Source: Lepisosteus oculatus
Taxonomy: Eukaryota > Chordata > Actinopteri > Semionotiformes > Lepisosteidae
DNA: 64,000 nucleotides
Assembly (NCBI RefSeq): GCF_040954835.1
Contig: NC_090716.1
Location: 5,257,605 to 5,321,604 of the forward strand
Direction: 5' to 3'
The notes below the pieces were generated by a model, which ran no database searches, was not told the origin of the DNA, and worked only from the letters and a program-made list of their open reading frames with translations. The position numbers and the translations under genes are program-made. This document shows positions 30,090 through 43,100 of this stretch, one piece after another (the first letter of the stretch is position 1; each line of letters begins with the position of its first letter).

Positions 30090-31172
30090 ATTGCAAGAAG
30101 CTAGGAAGATCGGACCAATTGTCTTTCAAGCCCGGCTGAGCATGCTGTCTCTTCTTCTCACACATTGGACAGACGAGCTCAAACCACCAGCGTCTGATCA
30201 GAGGGCTAGCAAGCGGCACGTGTTTCAATGTCCTATTTACCTTTCTGCTTGTGAATAGTTATGTATGAAATCCAATATATTATTTTCACTGGCCATAAAA
30301 CAAATAAACAGCTGGGTTCACAACAATCGAGCCTTGAACGGGAAGGAGTCTGAAGGAAGAAAAAACAAATCTGCCTAGCAAGAGTGATTTATGACTTATG
30401 TTCTATTGCCGAGTTGTGCATTGCAAAAAAAAAACGTTTAGCATTGTAAAGACATTGATCAACTGGAAACATTTAAATGACATGCACCCTTAACTCAATA
30501 TACTAGCAGTGAGGAAGCATAGCTAAAATTGCTACTCACAGTAATACTTTTAACTACATTTTCTTCTTATATTTGAGAAAACAATATATGAGTAGTAGTT
30601 ATTTTTCAATTAAGCGTTTGCCTAAGGTTAAAAACAGTTTCTTTACTACTCTGTAAACCTATTTGAAAGACGAGATTTTCAAAGTCGTTCGAGATGTTAC
30701 TTAAAAAGGTGTGAATGAATTGGTCTGTTACTGTAAAGCTGGTTCTTACAGGCTTACAGTTCATTTGTGAACATTTAAAGTATCGATAGCATGCTTTTGG
30801 CTATAACCTTTCATTAAAACCCCTAACTATTTTTCCTGAACTTTTACCAAAATTGGCTTAATTGTTTGGATGTAACGTCACACCCAGGAACGCTTTCCTG
30901 TTTAAGCTTGTCCTCTTAGGGCAGGCTGAAGTACAAACAACATATCATTAAAAACTAATGATTTCTTAAGCACAGCTGCATCGATATATTTCCATTCAAG
31001 CATTGTGCAAAGGTGACCTGTTCCTTTAAAACTTCACCGGAACGTGAAGTCGAGGCACCCGGATTTAGACAGAAGCTTCACGGCAGTGAAAGCAGATTTG
31101 GAAGCTGCAAACGGGATCAGAGAGGAGACTCTTGTCATTTGTCGAGTAACCCGCATTTACAGCCAGTTCTCA
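30090..31172. promoter_or_regulatory. candidate shared upstream region of DHCR7 and NADSYN1
   Basis: The two genes are divergent, and this interval ends at the NADSYN1 ATG. It holds CCAAT at 30115-30119 and its inverse ATTGG at 30164-30168 and 30852-30856, a CACGTG E-box at 30217-30222, a CRE-like TAACGTCA at 30873-30880, and an ETS-like CCGGAA just after 31035. CCAAT boxes commonly accompany SREBP sites in sterol genes, but I saw no clear sterol element. Start sites cannot be fixed from sequence alone. Confidence 0.35.
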
Positions 31173-34100
31173 ATGGGGCGAAAAGTTACGTTAGCTACAT
31201 GCAGTTTGAATCAATGGGCGTTAGACTTTGACGGGAACTTTGAAAGGATTTTGATCAGTAAGTAAAACATAATTTGTTCTCCGTGAGGAATATCCCACAT
31301 ACTGTACATTTTACATTGCAGAAAAAATAAGGGATACTTATTTTTTATTATTGTTCTTATGCATGGATGTTAGATCTTCATGCAGCATATTGAAAAATGT
31401 CACTGTTCCCGAGACTAATAATATTATGCACCCATACAGAGCGTAATTGTATTGTTAACTACAGAAAGTAGAAGTAGTATAACCTGAATATTCTTCCTTT
31501 ACTAGATTTGGCCCATGCAAATATGTAGTTTATGGCATTCGTGAATCCTACCGCCCCGCCTCATACATCTTTCCCATATACAGGTATCGAAATAGCTCAG
31601 TCTAAAGGAGCGAAATACAGACTGGGACCCGAACTGGAGATATGGTGTGTATATGTACTGTTACCCGAAAATCTAAAAATGTCTGATTATGTATCTTGGG
31701 GTACCTTTATTACAGATTCAAACTACTCAGTAAGCGATTTCACAATAAAAGAGTCTTGGGCAAGTGCAATTAGTAGTTACGTGCAGAAATGCAGGAGTAT
31801 TGTGCAATTATAGGGGGGTCAGAGTGAATATGGGAAAGTAAATTTAAAAGTTCTGGTAACCTGCGTGGATTTTTGTTGAAGTTACTACAGTATGTATGGG
31901 TTAATGTTGGTTATGTAGTGTTGTTTGTTTTTAATATAATGGTTATTTGTACTGTTTGCATGTTTTTGTAAGCCTCTCTCTTTGTGTAAATAATGGATGC
32001 TTGGAAGCAAAACAAATTTCTAAGAACTCAGACAATAAAATATTATTGTATCATATATTTGAAATAAGAAGCCAGAGCCAAATCAGATTTTTTCCCTGTC
32101 AACACACAAGAACACTTTGGGGTTTCTTGTGTTGGCTAAATAGTGCAACTGTCTGTGGGTAACTAACACAGTGGCAAAGATGGGTCAGTGTTTGTCTTGG
32201 CCTCAGTTAATTTCAATTCGGTTTTGCCATGTATGTTTACGTCACTTCTCTCCATTGTATATATTAGTCTTGAGTCGTCCAGGTTTAAGCCACATCAACC
32301 CCCAAACCTTTCAATTTCCTGAACGTCCTCCATAGCTGTCACACAAATTAATTTGTGGGCCATTGTAAAAAATCTCAAATGGAGCTGCACCGTATTTCTT
32401 CACCGTGAGACAGAAAGACCTAACTGAGTTCTTTCTCCCCGACAGTGGTTATGGCTGCTATGACCATTTCTTCGAGTCGGATACAATTCTTCACTGTTTT
32501 CAAGTGTTGACAAAGCTGCTGGAGTCGCCAGTAACGCAGGGCATCATCTGTGATGTGGGCATGTAAGTGAGATTGACTTTCACAACATCAAACAGAAGAA
32601 CCTTAACAAAGTGTATTTAACTCTGCCAAGGGTGTACAGTGTACTTACGTGTTTCCCCTTTCAATCTAAGGCCTATCATGCATCGCAGCATCCGATACAA
32701 CTGCAGGGTAATATTTCTCAACAAGTAAGTGAGTATGTCTCTGGTATGGTGTAGATTTATTGGAAATTAAATTGGAGATGCTGTTGTAACATTGATGGTC
32801 TTTAATATGAGCAATATCACTTTCATTGCAATCAAGATAAAATTAATATATAGAAGGTATTGTGAGCCTTTATAAATTTGAGTATAATTACAATTTTTAC
32901 CATATTTTCACATATGTAATATCAGCACCTTGAAATGTCTAGGGACAGCATAATCTGTAGCTTTTTATTTAAAATGAACCCTTTCATTTTTTCGTTCCAG
33001 AAAAATATTACTGATTCGTCCCAAAATGTTACTTGCAAATGGTGGAAATTACAGGGAATTCCGCTGGTTTTCACCCTGGAAAAAAACAAGGTGAGGGAGA
33101 GAGAGACTGTTGCATGTATTCTGCTCAAGTTTTATATTACCCTAATGTTTGCGGTTGGAGGTACTCTGTAGTTAAAGAAAAAGTTCAGTCTATATAACAG
33201 CAACCTGAAAGAAAAACATTTTATCAGGAGATTAATAAATTATTGTAGTTGAAAGATGATCTGATTTGCCTCTTTGTACATGACAGACCTACTTTAACTT
33301 CTATCCTGTTTTGTTGATGTTTCAGATATTTTGTGGCACAAAGTACTGCATGTAAGGCTACAGAAGTATGTTTTAAACATTTAGGCCTTTGAACACAGCA
33401 AGCAGACTGTTAAAGCGACTTATATGGACAATGGGCACATGGTAGGGAATTGGGCATGTAGGTTTTATTATTTTTTGGCTTTCTTCAGGCATGTGGAGGA
33501 ATTTGTTCTTCCTGAAATGATACAGGAAGTGACAGGACAGGTAAGAGGATCATTATCCACAGACTGTGTCTCAGATTTTTCTCTTAATACAGAGTGACAG
33601 CTTCAGTGCAAAGTAACAAATGAGAGATCAGGAATTAAATCCATACACACAGGTGAGAATAAGACACTCAGTTAAAAGCTGCAAACTACTGTACAATTGC
33701 TCCAATAGGGGAGAAAACGTTTTAAAGGTTACTGTAACTTTCATTTACATCTATCAAAGTATATTAAATGTATGTGAATGCAGTGAAAATTCTCTACAAG
33801 GTATGGAATATCTTAGGACCTTGTGCTCATTTATAAGCAAGAAATTATGGCTTGTAAAATCTATAGTGGCTGAAAAAGCCAATTTCACTGGGGGTTTTAC
33901 CAACTAAAAATTAAATTTTAGGAACTTGCATTTCGCTGGAATGCGAAGGCCAGATGAATACATGGTTTCAAACAGCCCTTACTTACAAAGTCTAACAGCC
34001 ACAAGAACTTGATAAAAGTCTTTAAAAATACTTAGTGTACCTGCTAATCTTAGGACTGCTGGATTGTAGAATCTTGTGAAACCTACAACAACAAATATAA

Positions 34101-37100
34101 ACCAGGAATACTAGTACATAGCACGAATAAACGTATCTCTGCAATATCTGTAGATAGATATTGCAAAGATATGTGAAATAGTTCTACTTACAGCCCTCAC
34201 TATATCTTGAATATGTTTTTTTGCTAGGAAACAGTGCCATTTGGTGATGGAATCTTGGTCACAAAAGAGACTTGTCTAGGCAGTGAAATCTGCGCTGAGC
34301 TTTGGAGCTCCAGAAGGTAAATAGTGTTTGTGGGAAAACCTTTTTTCTTATTTTTAGGTCTTTTTATCCCTTTTTTTTAGTCAAGGGTTTAAACGAAATT
34401 CTAATATACAGATATTTCAATAAGAATTGGCCCTGTTGTGAGTGTGTGTTTTTGCGCCTGTGTATGTGATGAACTGGCATCCTGTCCAGGGTGTACCCTG
34501 CCTTGTACCTATTTCTTGCCAGGACAGACTTTAGCTCCTTCATGACTCTATATTGGATAAAGCGGATAGAAGATAGATGGATGTATTTTAATAATATACA
34601 GAAAGCCTGAGGCAATTGTTATTGTCTTGGTGTTAAAGAATCTAGTCTTAGCTACATTCTTGAAGTCGGAAAGAAATCTTTGAGCTTTTCATTCAGATTG
34701 TTAATATCAATGTGATTATGGAACCATTGTATATGGTTTTATAGTCCCCACATCGACATGGGTCAGGATGGGGTGGAGATCTTTACCAATTCCTCAGGAA
34801 GTCATCATGAGCTCAGGAAAGCTTACCATCGAGTTAATCTTGTGAAATCTGCTACAGCAAAGGTAAGTGATGAATATTGCTATAGCAGCTCAGAGTGCAC
34901 ATTGAGTTTTACCTTTTAAAATGAGAGTTTCAGAGTACCATGGAGTTTTGGACATTTTCTAATGCAGTGGAAAACTCTTGAGTGCTTTGACAAAGGAAAA
35001 TGTGACAAAAACCAAGAAAAAAAGCGAAATACTTTGAACTTAATTTAAAATACTCAAATTCCAAATATGGTTCATTCTGTATAGATCTATGTAGTTCTGG
35101 ACCAGGACTGGACAAGACTTCAGCTGTTTTCAGACAGTCGGAGAGATGTAAATCTTCTTAATTTGTGTGGTGTTGGTTTATTGTGCCTCAGGAATGTGTA
35201 AAACTTCTTAACTTAGTTTTCACTCTAACACACTTCGAAATAACCAGCAACAAACAAATTGACAGTGTTTGAGACCAAATGAGCTGTGTTTATAACATGC
35301 TTACAGGGATGACACAGACAGCTTGGTGATTTTTTCAGTCTTTGTGTTCATTTCCTATCCTCTCGTTCTTGCTAAATCCATGAAGTCTCTTTGTCTTTGG
35401 CTGTACCTTCTGTTTATATCGGAGAAAACTTCAACATCAATAAAACCCTAAAACTAAATAAGCTACTGTGTGAGGAAAATCAAAACAATATTCAGTGCTA
35501 TACATTTGTAAACAATCTAAAACAATTGCCAACCTTAATTCGACAGCCATAAATACAATTATGAAACAAATTATACTTAAAAAAAAATAAAACTAATATA
35601 AGTAAAAATTAGATTTGTAATGTTATGAGTTTCTTAAGGTGCCATTTAAAAGACTCTTTGAGAATAAAAGTACCCGAAAATAACAGCAAAAATCATGTGT
35701 GATTTTTAACTAAATTGTCTGTGGGTGCATGATTCATGCATTGTCCACAGCAATCACCACCCACCACTAACTACAGGCTTCCCTTCACATTTTATATGAA
35801 TCTGAAACATTACTATGCAATTAAAAAAATGACTTCTAGTACAACTATATAACCATCTTACATGAATAAATGTGTATTTTTTTTAGCTTGTAGCACTCTG
35901 GGGGTGAGGCTGGAACACAAAAAATTAGTTTTCAATGACCATGTTTTTGTGTTACATTGCATCTTTCAGGAACACATCAGTCATGTAAATCAAAAACTGC
36001 TCGTATCCCATTTTGTATAGTGGTCGTTTAATTTCAGGTTGGAATGTTAGCTTTGAGCAGAAGATCTTGCATGTTGGAAGTCTGACTGTCCTTTGCTTGT
36101 CTGTAGGCTGGTGGGATCTATATTCTGGCCAATCAGAAAGGCTGCGATGGGGACCGCCTGTACTATGATGGTTGTGCAATGATCGCTATTAATGGAAACA
36201 TTATAGTCCAAGGAACCCAGTTCTCCTTGGAGGATGTAGTAAGTACTTAAGATTGAAATATATTATTAATATAATTACACTTACAGAAATTACAGGTTCT
36301 TGTTGTTTAAGCAATGAAATGTATTTAGTGATTTTTTTTCCATGTCAGTTATGAATCAGTAGATGTTAACACTGAAGGCAGTGTAATGAAATGTAATGTC
36401 TTGACAAACTGACGTACAAAACACAGGAACATCTTGCTTGATTCTGGATGGCTCTTTATGATGGGTTTGAGATTGTTAACAACAAATTTTAGTTGCTTAA
36501 AAGACAGGACCAGGCTATGTAGACCCACAGTTTTCTTCAGCAAAGATGATTAGAGATATCAGACAATCAAATGATTTAGTGAATAAAACTCCAAAATGCT
36601 GGCACACTTGTTAGCATTGCCTCCTCACAGTGCTGGGTCCCTCGATTCACTTCCAGACCTGAGGTGAAATATGTGAAATATGCTCTCCCTGTGTTTGTAT
36701 AGGTTTCTTCCGGGTGCTCCAGTTTCCTCCCACAGTCCAGAAACATACCGTGATGGAAAATGTGTGCGTGTTTGTGTCTGTGTGTCTGCCCTGTGATGGA
36801 CTAGAGTCCTATCCAGGGTGTATCTCGCCATGTGCCCATTGCTTGCTGGGATAGGCTTCGACAGCACCGTGACCCTTAACTGGCAGAATCTTTAAGAAAA
36901 TGGACGCAGTCCAAATTCAACTATGTTATCTGGAGGTGTTGGATGACCAGGAAGAACTGAAGGAAGGGGATGCTATTCCACAACCTCACTCCCAATGTTC
37001 AGTCACTGACACGGCACAGCAGGAGTGTTGTTGTTTATTTTCCGCTGCAATTTTTCAGTTGCAAAATTGCATGATTCTGTACTTCAGAATAGACACTTCT

Positions 37101-40100
37101 GGGGTCATTATAAATCACGTGTAACAGTATACTTGGCAAATTATGGCATTAAAAGAAACATTAAAACTAAAAAAAAGTTCTGTGAGGCATCCTAATATCT
37201 TAAAGTCACTGTCAATTCGTTTCCAGAACTGAAGCACATGTAAAGGTTAATAGGTTAAATAATCTAATTTGGAGTTCTAAACCATACAAGTACTTACTTA
37301 CCTTAACATAGACCTGTTTTGTCAGTAAATGAAAAATTGACTAATAAAGACTTTTAAATAAAAAAATAAAATGATGAAAACTAATCAGTTCTTTTATTTT
37401 CTACCCTGTAGGAAGTTGTAAGTGCCACTCTGGACCTGGAAGACGTCAGAAACTATCGAGGGGAAGCTTGCCAGTCCTTCTTGGTATTATCTTCCTGTTT
37501 TGGGATGATACTTTATTTGATGGTGGCTTTATTGTAGCCTGTGTAACATCTTCACAAAATTGTAATTATTTATGACTGTTGTTCCAAATGACATAACAGA
37601 CGTATTCATAACATTTGTCAAGGTGCATGTTATTATATATTTTAGGGTTAGTATTAGGATTAGTTAACATGACAGATTATAATGTTTGATAAGCATTGTT
37701 TATTTTACATGTTAGAATACTTATGTGCTTCTTATTGCTCTTGAAAGAATGGTCATGAAGGACTTTGAATGTTATTATAAAGTCATAGGCAATCTCTGGG
37801 GATTTTAGGAATGTATTATGCAGTGGGGCATAAGGCTGTGTTCATAAAGAGGCTTTCTGTTTTTTCTGAATGTTTTTACTTGGGACATAGTGATGTCTGA
37901 ATGTCACTTCATATGCACAGCATTTTATGCTTCATGCATTGTCTTTCAAAACATCACAACGCATTAAACAAATTCTTTAAATACATGGAACGTGGTTCTA
38001 TTAAGCTATACAGATAGTTGATATAAAAGGTTTGTATTAGAATCTGATGCTCAAAAGTTAAACTACTGTATATGACATGCATGTAGACTACAGGTATTTT
38101 TCTTTTTTTAGGATAATGATTCCAAACCATATTATAGAGTAAAGGTGGATTTTGCGTTGTCTGACAGTAGTGATATGTATCTCCCATCATATGAGTCAAT
38201 TCAGTGGCAGTTCCATACTCCAGAAGAAGAGATCAGGTAAGTAGTGCCATAAAAAAGCAACACAAGGCCACATTTAGCTTTTATGTCTTCTCGTCAGTAC
38301 TGAATCAGTACAGATAGGACAAAATTGTGTATCTGTGTTGCATATCTCACTTGTTCACAGAATTATTCATGGTTGAGCCTCGCTGATTTGGCACCCTGTG
38401 AAGTAATTAATTTAAGGAAGGTCTTTCTGCAGCTGTTTGTGCCGGATGTGCATGTAACAGTGGAAAAGGGGAACTTAAAATGACAGACCAACACTCATAA
38501 CACACATGACTATATATATTACTTTTTTTCAAGAAGCTGCAGAAGCTATCAACTGGTCTTCTAAAGATACAGTAAAGGTGTCTTTGCAGGTTTATGCTGT
38601 CATAGCAATTGTTTCACACCTTCCTTATATTAATTGAAGGTTTTGAAATGTGAATAAACAATCTGTTTTGTTTGTTTTTATCTGTCATTACGATGGCTAC
38701 CAAGTCTAGGACCAGCTTGCTGGTTATGGGACTATCTGAGACGAAGCGGCCAGGTAAGACTGATGCCCTTGTAGATTTCTTGTGCTAGAAACCCTCATAG
38801 CCAGTGTGGGTATTATTTACAGGGCCACATCGAGTCCTTCAGAAAAGATTATTTCATAATCTAGAGTTTAGACCTGTCTGTTTTCCTAGCTAAATTCCAC
38901 TCTGGGTTTGTACAGTCTGGCCTCCATAAAGTTCCCCCTTAATTCAGTTGGTGAATTCCTACTCTCTGTGTAATCTTGTATAGTAGAGCTCAGATGTATA
39001 AGATAAAATTACTTTATTAGCCATATGCAATTTCTTGCATTAGGAATTTGTCTTTTTTGCATACCCCAACTTGCTCTCCATGAGACACACAGGCACACAG
39101 ACAGAGAGAAGCTTGGGTCAGAGCGCAGGGTCAACCACTTACTGTATATGGCACCCTGCAGCAGTTGGTGTTAAGGGCGTTGCTCAGGGGCCCAACGGAG
39201 TATGATTCGTCTGCCAGCTGTGGGATATGAACCGGCAACCTTCCAGCCACAGGCGCAGATCCTGAGCCACAGAGCCACCACTCCGCCTAATGTCAGGCAT
39301 CAGACATGTGGATGCTGCACACTAGTGGTGGATGAACTGTGTCTCCACATGCATAAAACATTTGGGATCATATGGGATAAAAAGCGCCATACAAAAGCTT
39401 GTTAATTTTAGATAATGAACTGTAGGTCAAGTATTGTTTTCCTTTGGTGGAAGGCCACTGGGGGTTTGATATGGGCCAAAGATGAAATTCTTTCAGATCC
39501 AGTACCCAGGAGATTGCTTTGGTTTGGAGAACCAAAGAGAGCCTGGTGTCCTTTAAGCTTTAAAGTTCAACCCCACTTCATGCATTTTATAATGAGCGGT
39601 TGTACGCTGGTTTATACTAATAAACCCCCTCTGAATGTTTCTTTTCCAGGCTGGGTTCCTCTTACCTCTCAGTGGAGGAATTGACAGCTCAGCCACTGCT
39701 TGTATCGTGTATTCCATGTGCCACCAAGTCTGCCTGGCTGTCAAAAATGGAAGTTAGTATCCAGGAGTACCTTATATTGAAAACTGGAAAAAAATGTGTC
39801 ATTGGAAATGCAGACCTGTGGGCTTCATGTCCTGGCTGCGGACAGAAAGACTGTGCTGTCTCATGTTCAGTATTGTACTGCAACAAGAATCTTCATTTTA
39901 AATCCTCCTCAGCTCCTGAAACCTCTAGAAATAGCACAGTTCTTTCGGGCTGCTTGTTAGCTTGAGATTAAACATTTAAGTCTGCGTGAGCTGTAAGGGG
40001 AAATCCTACAGATTAGAGTACAATAGCATGTTATGCACTTAAAATGCTTATGCCTGTGTTTTTTTTAAGATATATCTAACAGCAATAGCCATAAAACATA

Positions 40101-43100
40101 GCCGTACAAAATGGCATTATAACCTAAAACCCCACAGCCTGTCCTGCAGAGGGAGAAGGAATCTAAACACTTCATCAGGAGAACGGGATTAACGTAGACC
40201 TTATTGTCAATACATTTAGAGGTTAAATTTACTTTAATCTTAATAAAGTGGTCATGCTTCAGTCTGTAATATTTTAGGAACAAAAAGATTAAAACTTATC
40301 AAACAGCTTGTCATAGTAGTTAACTTCCTTTCTGTCAGCCCTGCATAAATAGCCCATACCCCCAAATACAAATCTTTTAGAAAGTCAGTCTGGTTTTAGA
40401 AACAACTGGAGAGGAATCACTTCATGAATAACAGGACCATTTTAAATGTCTTGTAAGAAAACAACACGATACATGCTGCAGGTCAGGTGTTGTTACTTTA
40501 TTACTGTGTGTTTTTATTACTAAACAATATAGATGTAATAATGAAACCATTTGAAACTGACCAGAAGCAACCCTGCTCATGCAGTGACCAAGTTAATTTT
40601 GTCTTTTCTATCCAAGGTTTATGTCTGTTTTTTATTGTGTTACATAAGAGATCATGGTTCTGGGTTTCCCTATGGGCAAAGTGCAAACAGATTTGCAGAT
40701 TTAATTCTTAATAAATTCTACTGGGGCAGGCAGCTTGCACACCATGACAATAAGGGCCATTATCTTTTTTTCTTCTTCAAGGAGTACCACAATGTTAAGG
40801 TGAAGCAAATAATTTCCATTCTTAGATGCTAATTTTCCATGCCTCCCTTTGGTCCAGATTCCCAGGTGCTTGAGGATGTCCAGAGGATAGTGAATGACCT
40901 CTCATATATACCCCAGGACCCCAAGGAACTGTGCGGCCGGATTTTCACTACCTGCTACATGGCAAGTGAGAACTCCTCTCAGGACACCTACAACAGGGCC
41001 AAGGAGCTGGCTGCACAAATAGGCAGGTAGGATTGCTGATCTAAGCCTGAAATTCTGTTTCTCTTCTATGATAGTGCTATTGTTAAAACTTTGGGGAAGA
41101 AATAAATCCTTTCCATTTTTGCAGATGATGTCCAGCAGCTCCTGATCTAGGCCTGAAAGAATGTTATTTTTTACACCTTTTATACACAGAACTTGGCCTA
41201 TGTGAACGTGACCATGCAAAGGTTTGTGCCATGCTGAAAATAGAAAAGAAACAGAATCATTCGGCTGTGGAGCCTTCTTGGGGTACAACCTTTTTCGAGT
41301 GAGCCTTCTTCACACCCGAAGAAGGCTCCACACCTGAAACGTTGTGTATCTTCATTTCTGTTTTCATCATGGAATAAACCTTTACTGGTTCCTTTGCGGC
41401 CTACGGATGCTGACACAGCTCCCTACTTTAATGTGACCATGTTGTCTGTCTGTATTTGTGAAGGGCAAAACACTTCCTACTTCTAAAAGTTCTTTCTCCA
41501 CTTTAGGTCTTCAGCAAGAGGAAGATGGATAGTGCGATGGCTAAATCTTTGATCATTTATTTTTTCCAGCTACCACATAAACCTAAACATTGACACAGCA
41601 GTGAAGGCCTTGATGGGAATCTTTTCCATGGTAACAGGAAAGTGGCCACAGTTCCGTGCAAATGGAGGAAGTACAAGGGAAAACCTGGCTCTTCAGAATG
41701 TGCAGGTAAAATCATGCAGTTTTGGTGCTTATTTACTGCAAAATAAACTTTCTGTACAGGGATATCTTTTTCCAAATCAATTACAAATGAATACATTGTA
41801 ATTATTTTCCATCTGCACTGCTCAGTAAAATCTTAGAATTGCTTTGTTAAAGAATTATCTCTAGAGAAACTATGAACTCATTGACTGCATGTTATGATGC
41901 CAGTGCAGTGTAAAGAAGATGTAAACAAAGAAGAATAAGAGAACAGGTCATGTCAGGTTTCCTATTGTAATGTGAAAAACAATTGTATCTGATTATATCA
42001 AGATACTACTAAGTTGTCACTCCTTTTTTTTATATAAGCTACCAGCTACCTCTATAGAAACTATCTGAAATTAGGGCCCACACAGTTACATTGGGAAGAC
42101 ATTTTAAAATGAAGATAAAAGTTTTATAAAATTCTACAAATGAATACCTTGCATAAACACTGCTGAAAGTGTATTTTCTCCTTGGCTGATACAAGTGTTT
42201 AAAATCCTCAAAAAGATATTGACAAGGTCAACCCAGGGAACTGCTTAAGAATGACCAGGGAAATGTAAACCAGAGGATCCAAGTGAAAATGATGTGGAAA
42301 TGTGTTTAAAATCTAGAATTGCACAGGGTTGTAGGAGTGTTGTTGAAGCTGACACCCTGACTTCTTTGAAGAAAAATGGCTGGATGAGAGATCCTTGGAT
42401 TCATTAGCTGCTAATTGTCAAATGCAATATACTGTATGGGCAGAACATACTCGTTAGTAACCTTTCTTATGTTCTTGTGGTTCATTATAATTATTTTCAG
42501 GCCCGGGTAAGGATGGTCTTGGCATACCTTTTTGCTCAGCTAAGTCTGTGGTCACAGGGCAAGCCAGGTGGGCTCTTGGTGTTGGGGTCAGCCAATGTGG
42601 ATGAGTGGTGAGTGTGAGAGGACAGCGTGAACATTTTATGTGATCTTACAGACAGAGCAGCAAATACAAAACAAGAAATGTCCAGAACAGCTCACACCAA
42701 TGTGGAATGGGTGAAAGGGAGGGTCGAAGTACAGTACATGCTTTCTCAAGACAGGCAAATAACATCTGACCGTGCTATCACAGTTTCAGGTTTCTGTAAT
42801 CAAGTCAGACGTCCTTCTGTAAGAACAACAGAAAATAAACACAGCCAAACGAGAATTAAGGTTATCTCAGTTCCCACCTAGCCTCATAAAATACAAAACA
42901 GTTTTTGCTTGCAGTTAGACCCGTGAAGATGCTGAACTTGTTTTAAGTATGATAATGAAAGATATTTGAGGGCTGGGATAAATTGGAAATAAAGTATACT
43001 AGACAATGTCAGGATTAGGTAAAATATTAGTAATGGAGTAAAGCATTGTATAAAAACTAAGATGGAGCTAACATGTTCCTGCATGAGATCTATGTACTTG

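Noticed and set aside
31044-31172. Open frame continuing upstream of the NADSYN1 start for 43 codons.
   Set aside because: It contains no in-frame ATG, and the family starts at MGRKVT. It is best seen as 5' UTR that happens to be open.
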